This document shows positions 8,476 to 16,550 of a stretch of DNA of 64,000 bases, piece by piece. The stretch comes from Myxococcus sp. CA023 (lineage in GTDB: Bacteria > Myxococcota > Myxococcia > Myxococcales > Myxococcaceae): NCBI RefSeq assembly GCF_010998615.1, contig NZ_JAAEAH010000012.1:1-64000 (forward strand), in the 5' to 3' direction. How positions within the stretch are numbered: the stretch's first letter is position 1; each line of letters opens with the position of its first letter. The notes beneath the pieces were generated by a model, which saw only the letters and a list, made by a program, of their open reading frames with translations, did no database searches and was not told the origin of the DNA. The translations under genes were made by a program, and so were the position numbers.

Positions 8476-9411
8476 TTATTTGATGAGCGGCGGGTGGTTG
8501 CGGCTGGCATCCCAGACCACCCAGCGCTGCGCATGCCCACCATTGAACGGCCAGCCCCAGACCGGCTGCCATGCCTGGATCGTGCCGTTCATGACGTCGA
8601 GGAAGAAGTCGGCTCCCTGCGCCGTGCGCGTGAACAGGAGCTCTGCTTGGGGCCCATTCCCGCTTGAGACGTTCGAGCGAAACCACTTCTGCTGTGGAGG
8701 CGTGGGGGAATAGCAATCCCACGTCTGGATCTTTGCGCCCGCATTCGCTGGCGGCGAGGAAAAGTCCAAGCAGTAATTCCAGAATTCAGACAGGCTGATT
8801 TTATAGCCGCCGCCACCGCCCAAGGGCATGCTAGTGATCTGCCACTTCGCGGCACCAAATGGATGACACGGATAGATGCCGACCTGGAGTCCGTTGTGCG
8901 GACTCCCTCCCAGCGCATCGAGACAGTACGGGACCGCCCCTGGAACATTTGTGGATTCCAGGATGATGTTGCCGGGGACGAATGCATGGTTGGCGCCTTG
9001 CCATCCGATCCACACGCGCGTCGCGCCCGAGTTTGTCGGCAGGTTGATCGTCCCGTGGTCTGGAACGAGGTACCAGGTTGCGCCAGGGACCCCGACGCCC
9101 TGCTCGTTGGTCACCCATATGCGCGAGTTGTTCGGGCGTACGCTCAACACGGTGAACGGCAAACGGTCTGAATATCCGAGTCCGTTGAAGCAGAGCTCCG
9201 TGCCGGTTCCATTCGCTCCGGAATAGACACACGGTGTGTTGTTTTTTCGCGATACGGGACTGGCCAGTCGCTGCTCCACGGTGCCCTCTTCGGTAGCCGT
9301 GACCTCATCTGCGATTTGGTCGCTCCCGTCCCCGGGCGCACAGCTGATGGCCAGTGCTGGCACCGCAACGAGAGCCACTGGACCTAGTACGGCGAGCAAT
9401 CGTTCAAGCAT
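8476..9411 (-). CDS. secreted lipoprotein with ricin-type beta-trefoil lectin domain
   Basis: 311 aa. The start at 9411 is favoured over 9444 because GAGGG lies seven bases upstream. The N-terminus MLERLLAVLGPVALVAVPAL leads to a Cys, giving a lipoprotein-type signal. The middle region (CVYSGANGTGTELCFNGLG) resembles small secreted beta/gamma-crystallin or inhibitor-like modules. The C-terminal ~130 residues look like a ricin-B-type lectin: CLDALGGSPHNGLQVGIYPC, GAAKWQI, CLDFSSPPANAGAKIQTWDC, QQKWF and AQRWVVWD are Q-x-W repeat units. It likely binds sugars at the cell surface; no catalytic domain is present. Confidence 0.75.
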   Translation of the reverse strand: MLERLLAVLGPVALVAVPALAISCAPGDGSDQIADEVTATEEGTVEQRLASPVSRKNNTPCVYSGANGTGTELCFNGLGYSDRLPFTVLSVRPNNSRIWVTNEQGVGVPGATWYLVPDHGTINLPTNSGATRVWIGWQGANHAFVPGNIILESTNVPGAVPYCLDALGGSPHNGLQVGIYPCHPFGAAKWQITSMPLGGGGGYKISLSEFWNYCLDFSSPPANAGAKIQTWDCYSPTPPQQKWFRSNVSSGNGPQAELLFTRTAQGADFFLDVMNGTIQAWQPVWGWPFNGGHAQRWVVWDASRNHPPLIK

Positions 9412-9539
9412 GTTCCCGCCCTCGATACCGCGTTGTGGATTCATGCATTCGGCGGCACGCGTTGCAGTCTCGATAGAGACTCCCTATGCGCCGCCGATGT
9501 TTGCATGACAATCAAGCCATAGCACCGCATTCAGGGGTC

Positions 9540-9810
9540 TTGCAATGGACGCAGATGCGAGCAGTGTGCGAAGCATGCGCACACGCAATCGGGCGGCTGC
9601 GAAGGTGAGCTTGGTGGATACTGAAGGCCTCGTCCATCCGTTGCACGTTCATCCGGACAAGGTCCAGGACAGGGACAGCGCACACTTGCTGCTTGGCGAT
9701 AAGCCCAAGGAGAACTTCCCACGCATGCAGAATCCGTTGGTGGGATCGGACTACGCGGGCCGGTGCAAGTACTTGCTGGAGGAGAAGTCCAGCTGGGAGG
9801 CTGAGCGAGC
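9540..9810 (+). pseudogene. IS5-family transposase fragment
   Basis: KVSLVDTEGLVHPLHVHPDK followed by VQDRDSAHLLL and DYAGRCKYLLEEK match the middle of IS5-type DDE transposases (the stretch around the first catalytic Asp). Both ends of the gene are missing. The 3' break coincides with the first base of repeat A locus 2 at 9811. Confidence 0.75.
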
Positions 9811-9930
9811 CCCTGTGCCTACCCGAAACTCGGTCGTTGCGTCATGAGTGCGTCAACGCCACTTTCGGCATTGCGTCAATGCGAGCGAGCGAGGCGCGCA
9901 CGCTGAGGCGACATCTTTCCTGACGCAGGG
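9811..9930 (+). repeat. repeat A, locus 2 (long form)
   Basis: 120 bp. Starts CCCTGTGCCTACCCGAAACT; carries GCGTCA three times and the hairpin GCATTGCGTCAATGC; ends GAGGCGACATCTTTCCTGAC and GCAGGG. Its last bases read backwards (CCCTGCGTCAGG) resemble its first bases, so it has short terminal inverted repeats. Confidence 0.85.
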
Positions 9931-9932
9931 GG

Positions 9933-10301
9933 CTACCGAGCCCTGGTGGCGTCGATGGTGCCATCGGGCCGCAGCAACATGGAGCCCCGCCATCCCAGCG
10001 TGGGATTGACGTACTTCGTCGAAAACACACCGAGTTCGGCCCCTTCATCGAAGCGGTATGAGACCTCGACGTAGCCATCCCCGTCCGCCCGCCCCTCACA
10101 CCGGACCTCGGCTTGAGGGGCGACATTTTCGTAACGGCATGTGCGTCCCGGGAACTTCACCTCCAGACTCCGCAGCTCTCGTTCCGACGCATTGACGACG
10201 AGAATGCTCGTCATGCCCATCCACCACGTCGCTCCCACGGCCATGATGATGCCGACGGCGCAGATCGAGAGAAGCAGGAGGGGCGTCGAGACTTTGCGCA
10301 T
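9933..10301 (-). CDS. hypothetical membrane-anchored or secreted protein, 122 aa
   Basis: No family recognised. An N-terminal hydrophobic helix (LLLLSICAVGIIMAVGATWW, residues 8-27) is followed by a small beta-rich domain with two Cys (TCRYENVAPQAEVRCEG) and YVEVSYRFDEGAELGVFSTK. GAGG lies eight bases before the ATG at 10301. The stop codon is only two bases from the right end of repeat A locus 2, so the C-terminus may have been trimmed by the repeat. Confidence 0.65.
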   Translation of the reverse strand: MRKVSTPLLLLSICAVGIIMAVGATWWMGMTSILVVNASERELRSLEVKFPGRTCRYENVAPQAEVRCEGRADGDGYVEVSYRFDEGAELGVFSTKYVNPTLGWRGSMLLRPDGTIDATRAR

Positions 10302-10388
10302 GTCGAGACCTCAGGGGAAGCGGACTTCAAGCTCTCCTCCATTCAGCGCGCCCAGGCATGCGTCAACGCAGGTCGGCTCGGAGAACAG

Positions 10389-10472
10389 CTGTACCTACCC
10401 CATATTCGGCCGCTGCGTCATGGGTGCGCCAAGGCCACTTTCGGCATTGCGTCAATGCGAGCGAGGCGCGCG
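10389..10472 (+). repeat. repeat A, locus 3
   Basis: 84-bp form starting CTGTACCTACCCCATATTCG, with GCGTCATGGGTGCGCCAAGG and the perfect hairpin GCATTGCGTCAATGC. One GAGC unit of the GCGAGCGAGC stretch seen in other copies is missing. It ends GCGAGGCGCGCGG without the right terminus. Confidence 0.85.
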
Positions 10473-10593
10473 GCTATCGGCCAGCCTTGGCTGTCGATGC
10501 GTGAGGCTGACTATCGACACCAAGTCGAGCCTGCCAAGTGCTGGCCCCCTGACACCACGACCGCACGATTGTCACCAAGCAACTACTGCGCTG

Positions 10594-10783
10594 GGCGCGC
10601 CTTCGCCACCGCGGAGGAACTCCGGCGGGCCCTGCTGGAGTGGCCCCCCCCCCCGGCACAACGAGCACTGGCTGCTGGAGAATCACGACTTCCGCTCGCC
10701 GAGACAAGCCCGGCGAGCGTTGATACAGAGGCAGGCGGCCTAACTACAACCAACCCAGCGTCTCAACAATCCAGTGCGAGACA
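10594..10783 (+). pseudogene. IS3-family transposase C-terminal remnant 1
   Basis: FATAEELRRALLEW-like coding and HNEHWLLENHDFRSPRQARR, with an expanded C-run near 10645 that breaks the frame. It ends with the shared element terminus TCTCAACAATCCAGTGCGAG then ACA, also seen at 24082 and 29860. The 5' three quarters of the transposase are gone. Confidence 0.8.
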
Positions 10784-10849
10784 GGGGCTCTTCACGAGAC
10801 CCAGGCAGCACATTCCAAGGATGCTGCCCCGTGACTATTACCGACAAGC

Positions 10850-11512
10850 TCAGTCGGCGATGGACCACGAGTCCGCGCACGGCCAGATGTCCGACGGGTT
10901 GTAGATGCTCGCCAACGCTGGCGTCATGTTGCCCGAGGATGGGATCTGCGCCACCAGATCATCACCAATGAAGAAGCCCACCACGTAGCTCTCCATCTGC
11001 GAGCAGAGCCCCATCTGGAAGACGGGCGCGGCGTTCGGCTGGACGTCGAAGGCCTCCAAATAAACGACCCCCGACAAACCAACTCGCTTGTAGAAGATGA
11101 CGATGTCGAACCAGTCTGCCAACGTAAGATTACGCACCGTCACCGTATAGATGTCCTCCAACATCGACCCGGGCGAGGATGGGGGTGTACCTCCCGCCAG
11201 GATGGATAGATGACGGGTCGCCTCAGGACGAAGCGCCAGCAAGGCCCGGGCCTCCGCCGTGCCCGCGAGGGTCCCGTCGAACTGGGACACCAGGCGCAGC
11301 AACCCCACGTCCACGGGGTCCTGAGCCTTCAAGGTGACGGCAACAAGCCCCTCCTCATGAATCCGGGCAAGCAGGGCATTGGCCCGGGATGCAAGCCCCT
11401 CCTCTCTCACGGACACCTCACTCCGGGAAACCGCCCCAACGCCTCCAGCGAGGGCCGTCGAGGAACCCAACACCATACACATCGAGGCAGCAACAGCCAG
11501 CAGTCGCCTCAT
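10850..11512 (-). CDS. secreted hypothetical protein, 220 aa
   Basis: Start chosen at 11512, where GGAGGG lies seven bases upstream and a signal peptide begins (MRRLLAVAASMCMVLGSSTA, cleavage after ALA-G). The mature protein has a helical part with LARIHEEGLVAVTLKAQDPV and a beta-rich C-terminal domain (TVTVRNLTLADWFDIVIFYK, GVVYLEAFDV, CSQMESYVVGFFIGDDLVAQ). No family recognised; the C-terminal Cys pair could form a disulfide. It is divergent from the secreted protein at 11802, with a shared 289-bp, relatively AT-rich spacer. Confidence 0.7.
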   Translation of the reverse strand: MRRLLAVAASMCMVLGSSTALAGGVGAVSRSEVSVREEGLASRANALLARIHEEGLVAVTLKAQDPVDVGLLRLVSQFDGTLAGTAEARALLALRPEATRHLSILAGGTPPSSPGSMLEDIYTVTVRNLTLADWFDIVIFYKRVGLSGVVYLEAFDVQPNAAPVFQMGLCSQMESYVVGFFIGDDLVAQIPSSGNMTPALASIYNPSDIWPCADSWSIAD

Positions 11513-11801
11513 TGGCAAACCCTCCGATTGCCAGTGACTGGAATTCCCTACCAAACAAACACAATCAATTTCAATAAAATCCCACACCCGCCACACCAAA
11601 GACACACTCCAGCCCCGGCATAAAATGGCGCCCATTGAAATCTTCCAGGCCTCTGCGAGCGCGCTCTGACAAGCCCCGCTCCCCTTCCCACGACAAACTG
11701 TCGCGGCTGCCACTGGAAAGGCACCGCGCCTGCTAGGAATTCTACGGGCTTCCCCACGGCACGGCATTTGCTATGTACTTTCACGCCAAAGGAGCCATGC
11801 C
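11513..11801. promoter_or_regulatory. divergent intergenic region between two secreted-protein genes
   Basis: 289 bp between start codons pointing away from each other, visibly richer in A and T than the coding DNA around it (for example AATCAATTTCAATAAAATCC). It must hold both promoters. No specific operator was recognised. GGAGGG and AAAGGAG ribosome sites lie at the two edges. Confidence 0.5.
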
Positions 11802-12536
11802 ATGTCAATGAGGCAATCTGGGATTCGTGCCGCCACTCTGTTGACTGTCTTTCTTTCCGGGGGGGCTGCCTGGAGCGAGGACGTCCGACTCACCATCAAG
11901 GACTCGCCCCAGCCGCTCGCCACCGCCGCGAAGCGGCTGGAGACGCGAGAGGGTTGGGGCATCACCTACGAAGAACCACTGGGGGCTCGTCCGGCAGCGA
12001 GCCCCCTCGACCTGACCTACACCGTGACGGAGGCGACCCGAGCGGACGTGAAGCTTCAGGAGGAGGTGCTAACGCGGCTCCTTGCCCAACAGGCGGGAAA
12101 GGATGCCCCACGCTTCCGCCTGGTGCGTGCCGGGGGGCTCTGGCACATCACGCCCGTGCAGGGCTCTCCCCTGGACACTCCCATCACGATGTCTCGTCAG
12201 GAGCGTTCCCTGGGAGAGGTCCTCCGAGCCCTCTGCGCCGAGGTCACCCGGCAGAGCGGGACACGAGTCGAACTGGGGAGCACGCCCGGACTCCAGTTGG
12301 AGACCCCCATTACCGTGGATGCTGTCACCCAGGAGCCCGCGCGCACCGTCCTGGCACGGGTGCTCAACAGTGCCGGTCGGCGCACCGTGTGGACCCTAAG
12401 TGGGCAGGGGACGAAAGCCGGATACCTGCTCTCTCTCCACCGGGTCTTTCGCCTCGCTGGCGGCACGCCACCGTCCCCTACACCTGCGCCCAGCAAGAAT
12501 GTCCCCGCTCCGAAACGAAGCGCTACGGGCGGGTGA
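11802..12536 (+). CDS. secreted protein with STN-like repeats
   Basis: 244 aa; AAAGGAG seven bases before ATG 11802. Signal peptide IRAATLLTVFLSGGAAWS, predicted cut before Glu. Two similar segments follow: LTIKDSPQPLATAAKRLETR and the later MSRQERSLGEVLRALCAEVT with LETPITVDAVTQEPARTVLA. Each resembles the short alpha/beta STN module at the N-terminus of secretins and TonB receptors, where a helix 'LAxALxxLxxxxG' is followed by a strand 'V.g.yT'. The protein ends in a Pro/Lys tail. No outer-membrane domain is attached, so it may be a free periplasmic adaptor. Function unknown. Confidence 0.65.
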   Translation: MSMRQSGIRAATLLTVFLSGGAAWSEDVRLTIKDSPQPLATAAKRLETREGWGITYEEPLGARPAASPLDLTYTVTEATRADVKLQEEVLTRLLAQQAGKDAPRFRLVRAGGLWHITPVQGSPLDTPITMSRQERSLGEVLRALCAEVTRQSGTRVELGSTPGLQLETPITVDAVTQEPARTVLARVLNSAGRRTVWTLSGQGTKAGYLLSLHRVFRLAGGTPPSPTPAPSKNVPAPKRSATGG

Positions 12537-12611
12537 CCGCGTCCCTCAGCACGCATCGACAGGCCCGCGGGGGCACAGACTCGGTCCACGCCCACAACTC
12601 CAGGCCTACCG

Positions 12612-12699
12612 CTGTGCCTACTCCAAGTTCGGTCGCGGCGTCATCGGTGCGTCGAGACTGCACCAGGACGCGCGTCAATGCGAGTGAGTGAGGCGCGCA
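12612..12699 (+). repeat. repeat A, locus 4 (diverged)
   Basis: Starts CTGTGCCTACTCCAAGTTCG and has GGTCGCGGCGTCATCGGTGC and GCGTCAATGCGAGTGAGTGA. The left half of the hairpin is lost (CACCAGGACGCGCG instead). Confidence 0.75.
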
Positions 12700-12798
12700 T
12701 GAGGCCGTTATGACGGCAGGGCCACGTCGGAAACCGTCCAGCAACCCGCATGAGGTGCCTGGGCCCACCCCGAGGCCCGGCACAAGCCCCCTCCCGGC

Positions 12799-13020
12799 TC
12801 AGGGCCCCGCGGGGCACGCTGGCATGGAGGTAATCCAACCATCCACCAGTGTCGTGCCCTCCGTGTCGACGATGGCGGTGGCGAGCGGCGGCATGCGTGG
12901 CGTCGAGAGCGAGTGAATGCGCTGCGACAGCACCGATTTCGAGGGGACTCCCGGCGCGATGAGCAGGGCCCCCGCAATGCCCAGCTCGCCGTGCTGCGGG
13001 GCCATGCCGCAGACCTTCAT
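12799..13020 (-). pseudogene. C-terminal stump of a secreted cytochrome-like / sorbosone-dehydrogenase-like protein
   Basis: AGALLIAPGVPSKSVLSQRI, HSLSTPRMPPLATAIVD and LVDGWITSMPACP follow the pattern of the last ~60 residues of SO2930-type diheme cytochromes and related secreted dehydrogenases of myxobacteria (MPPL..xVD..G..L...WI..L..C). Nothing of the N-terminal domains is present. The 5' break is next to repeat A locus 5 at 13027. Confidence 0.6.
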
Positions 13021-13026
13021 GCCCGG

Positions 13027-13114
13027 CTGTACCTACCCAAAATTCGGTCGCTGCGTCACTCGTGGGCCAAGGCCACATTCAGCATTGCGTCAATGCGAGT
13101 GAGCGAGGCGCGCG
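13027..13114 (+). repeat. repeat A, locus 5
   Basis: Close to consensus: CTGTACCTACCCAAAATTCG, GGTCGCTGCGTCA, then GCATTGCGTCAATGC and GAGTGAGCGAGGCGCGCG. It is followed by a tail (GGTCATCATCGTGCCTG) related to tails of loci 9, 14 and 15. Confidence 0.9.
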
Positions 13115-13261
13115 AGGTCATCATCGTGCCTGCCCCTCCCAGTTGCGCGAGACGGACATCGGGCTTCATCCGCTTGGCCAGCGGCACGTCCAACCGCGGT
13201 ATCATGGCAGCGTTGTTCCTGGCCCCAAAGGCCCGCCGGTGATGCCCACCTCACCAGGGCG

Positions 13262-13533
13262 TGCGCCACGGGGTTGATATTCACGGCGGCGGACCACGTG
13301 TTCCTGATGGACCCGTGGTGGAACCCTCCGTGGAGAGTCAGGCCCCGGACCACGCGCACCGCATCGGACAGCAGCGCCCGGTCATGACGTACCGGCTGGT
13401 GTCCCAGGGCACGGTAAAGGAGAAGATGCCCATGACCCAGGACAAGAAGCGCGCCCGCTTCGAGTCCGCGCTGGGAGGCGCCTCAGGCGGCGCCATCATC
13501 ACCCGCGCGGACCTGATGCAGCTTCTCGACTGA
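13262..13533 (+). pseudogene. SNF2-family helicase C-terminal remnant
   Basis: [16 protein letters not shown] in one frame and [19 protein letters not shown] in the next are motifs V and VI of the SNF2 helicase C-terminal lobe. The frame then continues YRLVSQGTVKEKMPMTQDKK to a natural end LTRADLMQLLD-like (ITRADLMQLLD). A one-base deletion lies near 13327 and about 90% of the gene is missing, so it is inactive. Confidence 0.85.
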
Positions 13534-13575
13534 CCCGCGTGCCCCGGCTTTGCCGGAGGCCCGTGACGTCCTGGC

Positions 13576-14160
13576 TCAGAAGCACCTTTCCGAGGTATCG
13601 AAGGACGAGTTCGCCACGTACTTGCAGGTGCAGTTACTCACCTTGCAGTTAAACGATGCGTTCTCCTCACAAAGCGAGTCCACTTTGCGCCAAGCCTCGA
13701 TGGGCATGTCCTCGAACTCATCCTCGTGCAGGTACAGCGTATCCCCCTTGACGGCGAACGCATAACGAAAGGTCTCGTTGAAGGGCTCCTCGTCGGTCCC
13801 ATAGCAGGAACTCGTCGTGGTGATGACCATGTGGTTCCCATCCACCTTCCAGGTCCCCAGGATGTTCCCCCAGAGACCGCCTACCTTGAGGACGGACTTG
13901 CCCTTGAAGAGCAGGGCACGAGCGTCCTCCGAGCCGCGCTCCAGGCGGTACAGCCCCTCCGGCACCGAGCCTCCCTTCAGCGCCGGGGCGTCCGTCACCG
14001 GAGTGCTGTCCGAATCCCAGGAGGTACACCACCCTATCGCGTCGCACTTGAGGGCGGAGCCCGAACTGTCTCCATCGCCGTCCACCTCGCCTTCGTTCGA
14101 GTCACCACAGCCCACCACCAACATGGAGAGAAGTACCAGGTACCGTGTCGCCGCCTTCAT
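13576..14160 (-). CDS. lipoprotein, hypothetical, 194 aa
   Basis: Start at 14160 has GGAGG five bases upstream and gives a lipoprotein signal, MKAATRYLVLLSMLVVGC (lipobox VVGC). A Gly/Asp-rich linker and a beta-rich domain follow (GLYRLERGSEDARALLFKGK, GNILGTWKVDGNHMVITTTS, YAFAVKGDTLYLHEDEFEDM), a lipocalin-like alternation of strands. The C-terminus has a Cys cluster (LCEENASFNCKVSNCTCKYV). No family recognised. Confidence 0.7.
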   Translation of the reverse strand: MKAATRYLVLLSMLVVGCGDSNEGEVDGDGDSSGSALKCDAIGWCTSWDSDSTPVTDAPALKGGSVPEGLYRLERGSEDARALLFKGKSVLKVGGLWGNILGTWKVDGNHMVITTTSSCYGTDEEPFNETFRYAFAVKGDTLYLHEDEFEDMPIEAWRKVDSLCEENASFNCKVSNCTCKYVANSSFDTSERCF

Positions 14161-14249
14161 TTCGTCCTCCCGAAGAGTCACGGAGGGGGAATACCCTCCC
14201 CCGTCTGACAGGAAGAGACAGGCCGGACGCCACCGTTGCAGGAAATCGA

Positions 14250-14352
14250 CCTGTGCCTAACCAAGCCTCGGTCGCTGCGTCATGGGGGTGTGCCTACCCA
14301 AAATTCGGTCGTTGCGTCATGCGCGCGTCGTCGTTGCGTCATGCGCGCGTCT
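14250..14352 (+). repeat. repeat A, locus 6 (two left arms in tandem)
   Basis: CCTGTGCCTAACCAAGCCTC then CGCTGCGTCATGGG runs directly into a second TGTGCCTACCCAAAATTCGG with GTTGCGTCATGCGCGCGTC, and a third GTTGCGTCATGCGCGCGTC. So at least two left arms and a short internal duplication are stacked; the hairpin part is absent. Confidence 0.75.
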
Positions 14353-14676
14353 AAGACGTGGTCAGCGCCCTCCCCCGTAGCGGGTACATGGCCCGTGTGA
14401 AGAAGTGGAGGGGAGGGAACGAAGCCTGAGGTATCGAGGGGCTGCTGCGGCGCCGACGGCGGGCATCCTCGTGTAGCCCCCGTTTCCCTACTCCTGCAAG
14501 GCAAGCACACATACCATCACCTCACACTAGGCCGGAGGGACGACTGCGAAGTTCGCAGCCACTCAATCGGACCCCGAATTTTCCCGATTTCACCTAACCC
14601 CATGATGTTTCTCGTGTTTTCCGTCGCAGTCTCTAGAGAGAGCGCAGAGAACGAGTTCGCGCAGGGCTTCATTCGG
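14353..14676. other. gap without a gene
   Basis: 324 bp between repeat A locus 6 and repeat B copy 2. No coding pattern or known element recognised. A stretch at 14560-14640 (CCCGAATTTTCCCGATTTCA) is AT-richer than its surroundings. Confidence 0.4.
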
Positions 14677-15128
14677 GGCGCTGAACGAAGGGCCCTACCA
14701 ACCGGTAGGGCCCTTTTGTTTTACACGGGCCTCGCGATGAATATCGCGGGGCCTTCGTGCTTAAGCCCCTGAATCACAAAGGATTTTGCCTCGTGGTACT
14801 GGCGAGGACGCTCTCGGCATCTCCCCCTGCAGTGCGAGGTGTCCCGTCTTCTCCGCCGCGGATTGGGCTCTCTGGAGCGCTCTTTCGCCCGATTCGGGGA
14901 GAGAGCGGCCGAGAGTGGTTAACAGTTTTGTTAACCACCAAGGACAGCCGATTCTGACAATCCCGGGCTTTCGATGTCGTACCTTCCAGGGTTACGTCAT
15001 TTCCCTCATTCAAAATGACGAATTGGGCGACCTGTTAACCAAGAGCGCGATACGCGACCAGCCTTTACTGGGTACTCACGATTTCGTCGCGCGGCGCAGA
15101 CTCTCCGAGACCGCTCTCAGACTGTCTT
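14677..15128 (+). repeat. repeat B, copy 2
   Basis: Matches 6868-7129 almost exactly from its first base (GGCGCTGAACGAAGGGCCCT), including the terminator and the palindrome at 14915-14938. It then diverges but still shares CCAGCCTTTACTGGGTACTC and GCGCAGACTCTCCGAG with copy 1 near its end. The sequence before 14677 is unrelated to the UvrC-like gene, so 14677 is a real element boundary or a duplication end. Confidence 0.8.
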
Positions 15129-15410
15129 GGTCGCGTCCTCGGCCGACACAACCCTCTGTCCCCGCCTCTCTGCTCTTGTCCACACGGGCCACGTGCCCCC
15201 AAAGGAGACTTCTGGGCAGGGAAGACGTGCCGAGGATGCGCCCGCGTTCGCCCTCTCCTGCGCTGACCTGCGGCCGACTGGCAAGGTGTGGCCGCGCGGC
15301 GGCGGCGCCTGCCGCCCTGCCGCACGCCCGCCATGCTCCGGAACGAAGCGCGCTGCACGCAGACGTGAGCCATGCCAGAATCGCCGTCTGCGACTTCACG
15401 AGGCTCCCCG

Positions 15411-16064
15411 ATGCCTGACATGCGACAGATGCTGCGCGGACTCAAATCCTTGCCCGGGCCGTACCCGCCGTTCGATACTGCGCACGCCCCCGCCGACCCC
15501 GCCGCGCTGTTTGCCGAGTGGCTGCAGATAGCCATCGACGTCGGCACGCGCGAGCCGCACGCGATGACGCTGTCGACCGTGGACGCGCACGGCCATCCCG
15601 ATGCCCGCGTGCTGATCCTGAAGAACGTCGATGCGCACGGCTGGCATTTCGCGATCACGCGCACGAGCCCGAAGGGCCGCCAGCTCGCCGCGCATCCGCA
15701 TGCGTCGCTGACGTTCTACTGGCCGCTGCTCGGCCGCCAGGTCCGCATCCGCGGCCCCGTGCGCGACATGGGCCCCGACGCGCAGGCCGCCGACTTCCTC
15801 GCGCGTCCGCTCGGCTCGCGCGTCGGCGGCCTTGTCGCGCGGCAAAGCGACGTGCTCGACGCCGAGCACGAACTCGACGATGCGCTGACGGCCCAGCTCG
15901 CGCGCCTCGAGGCCCAGCCGGATCTGGTCGCGCCGCACTGGGCCGTCTACGCGGTCGAACCCCATGCGGTCGAATTCTGGCAAGGCAGCGAGGAACGCCG
16001 CCACACGCGTTTGCGTTACGTGCGAACGGTTGACGGCTGGCGCATCGAACGGCTCTGGCCGTGA
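15411..16064 (+). CDS. pyridoxamine 5'-phosphate oxidase family protein (PdxH-like)
   Basis: 217 aa from ATG 15411, with GAGG seven bases upstream; an ATG at 15372 is a weaker alternative. It is an FMN split-barrel enzyme: PHAMTLSTVDAHGHPDARVL and ITRTSPKGRQLAAHPHASLT form the FMN-binding barrel, and the C-terminal VEFWQGSEERRHTRLRYV and WRIERLWP match the PdxH dimer/PLP end. PdxH oxidises pyridoxine/pyridoxamine phosphate to PLP; PhzG-type relatives act in secondary metabolism. Codon use (GCG, TCG, CCG, CGC; CAG rather than mixed) looks Burkholderia-like rather than myxobacterial, suggesting transfer. No other vitamin B6 gene is near. Confidence 0.85.
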   Translation: MPDMRQMLRGLKSLPGPYPPFDTAHAPADPAALFAEWLQIAIDVGTREPHAMTLSTVDAHGHPDARVLILKNVDAHGWHFAITRTSPKGRQLAAHPHASLTFYWPLLGRQVRIRGPVRDMGPDAQAADFLARPLGSRVGGLVARQSDVLDAEHELDDALTAQLARLEAQPDLVAPHWAVYAVEPHAVEFWQGSEERRHTRLRYVRTVDGWRIERLWP

Positions 16065-16294
16065 CACGAGCGCGACGCGCTGGCACGTGTCGACGCGTCG
16101 CGCTCCACTCGCCGCAACCGCGCACACATACACACGCGCGCAGCAGCTAGGCTGCGGCAATCGCGCAGACGGCCCCCGTTAGCGCGCCGATGACGGCGGC
16201 CGTCGGGCGGACGCACGGCATGGCGCAGGGCAGAAGAGCTCCTCCTGGGAACACAAGGAACGCGCGTGGATGTTCACGCACAATGCAGAGGAGG
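16065..16294. other. spacer with possible tail of a convergent foreign gene
   Basis: On the minus strand, about 16150-16215 reads CVRPTAAVIGALTGAVCAIA then a stop, a plausible C-terminal membrane helix of a gene that ended convergently to the PdxH-like gene in the donor. Nothing upstream of it is left. This is a weak call from composition and one short frame. Confidence 0.3.
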
Positions 16295-16372
16295 CTGTGC
16301 CTATCCAAAATTCGGTCGCCGCGTCATGGGTGCGTCAAGGCTGCGTCAAAACGCGCGTCATGACGGGCGAGC
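16295..16372 (+). repeat. repeat A, locus 7
   Basis: CTGTGCCTATCCAAAATTCG, GGTCGCCGCGTCATGGGTGC, GTCAAGGCTGCGTCAAAACG. The right half is replaced by GCGCGTCATGACGGGCGAGC, so only the left half follows the consensus. Confidence 0.75.
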
Positions 16373-16550
16373 GATGCACTGGTACGGCTATCACCACGAC
16401 GAAAAAAACCGACATCCTCAGGAGGCATGAGCACAATTCGGCAGACACTGGCCGACTGGCGCTTGTGGTCATGCCCCTGGCACGGCTCGCCTCGCCTTGG
16501 ACTGCACGCCAGCCGATACCGCCTGGCGCGCGAGGAGCATGAACTCCAGC

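Noticed and set aside
6868-15128. Repeat B as a retron (msr/msd) locus
   Set aside because: There is no reverse transcriptase gene near any copy and the flanking a1/a2 inverted repeats expected of a retron were not found.
16065-16294. Possible tRNA or attachment site next to the PdxH-like gene
   Set aside because: No cloverleaf could be drawn, and no direct repeat of a tRNA 3' end was found in the flanks.
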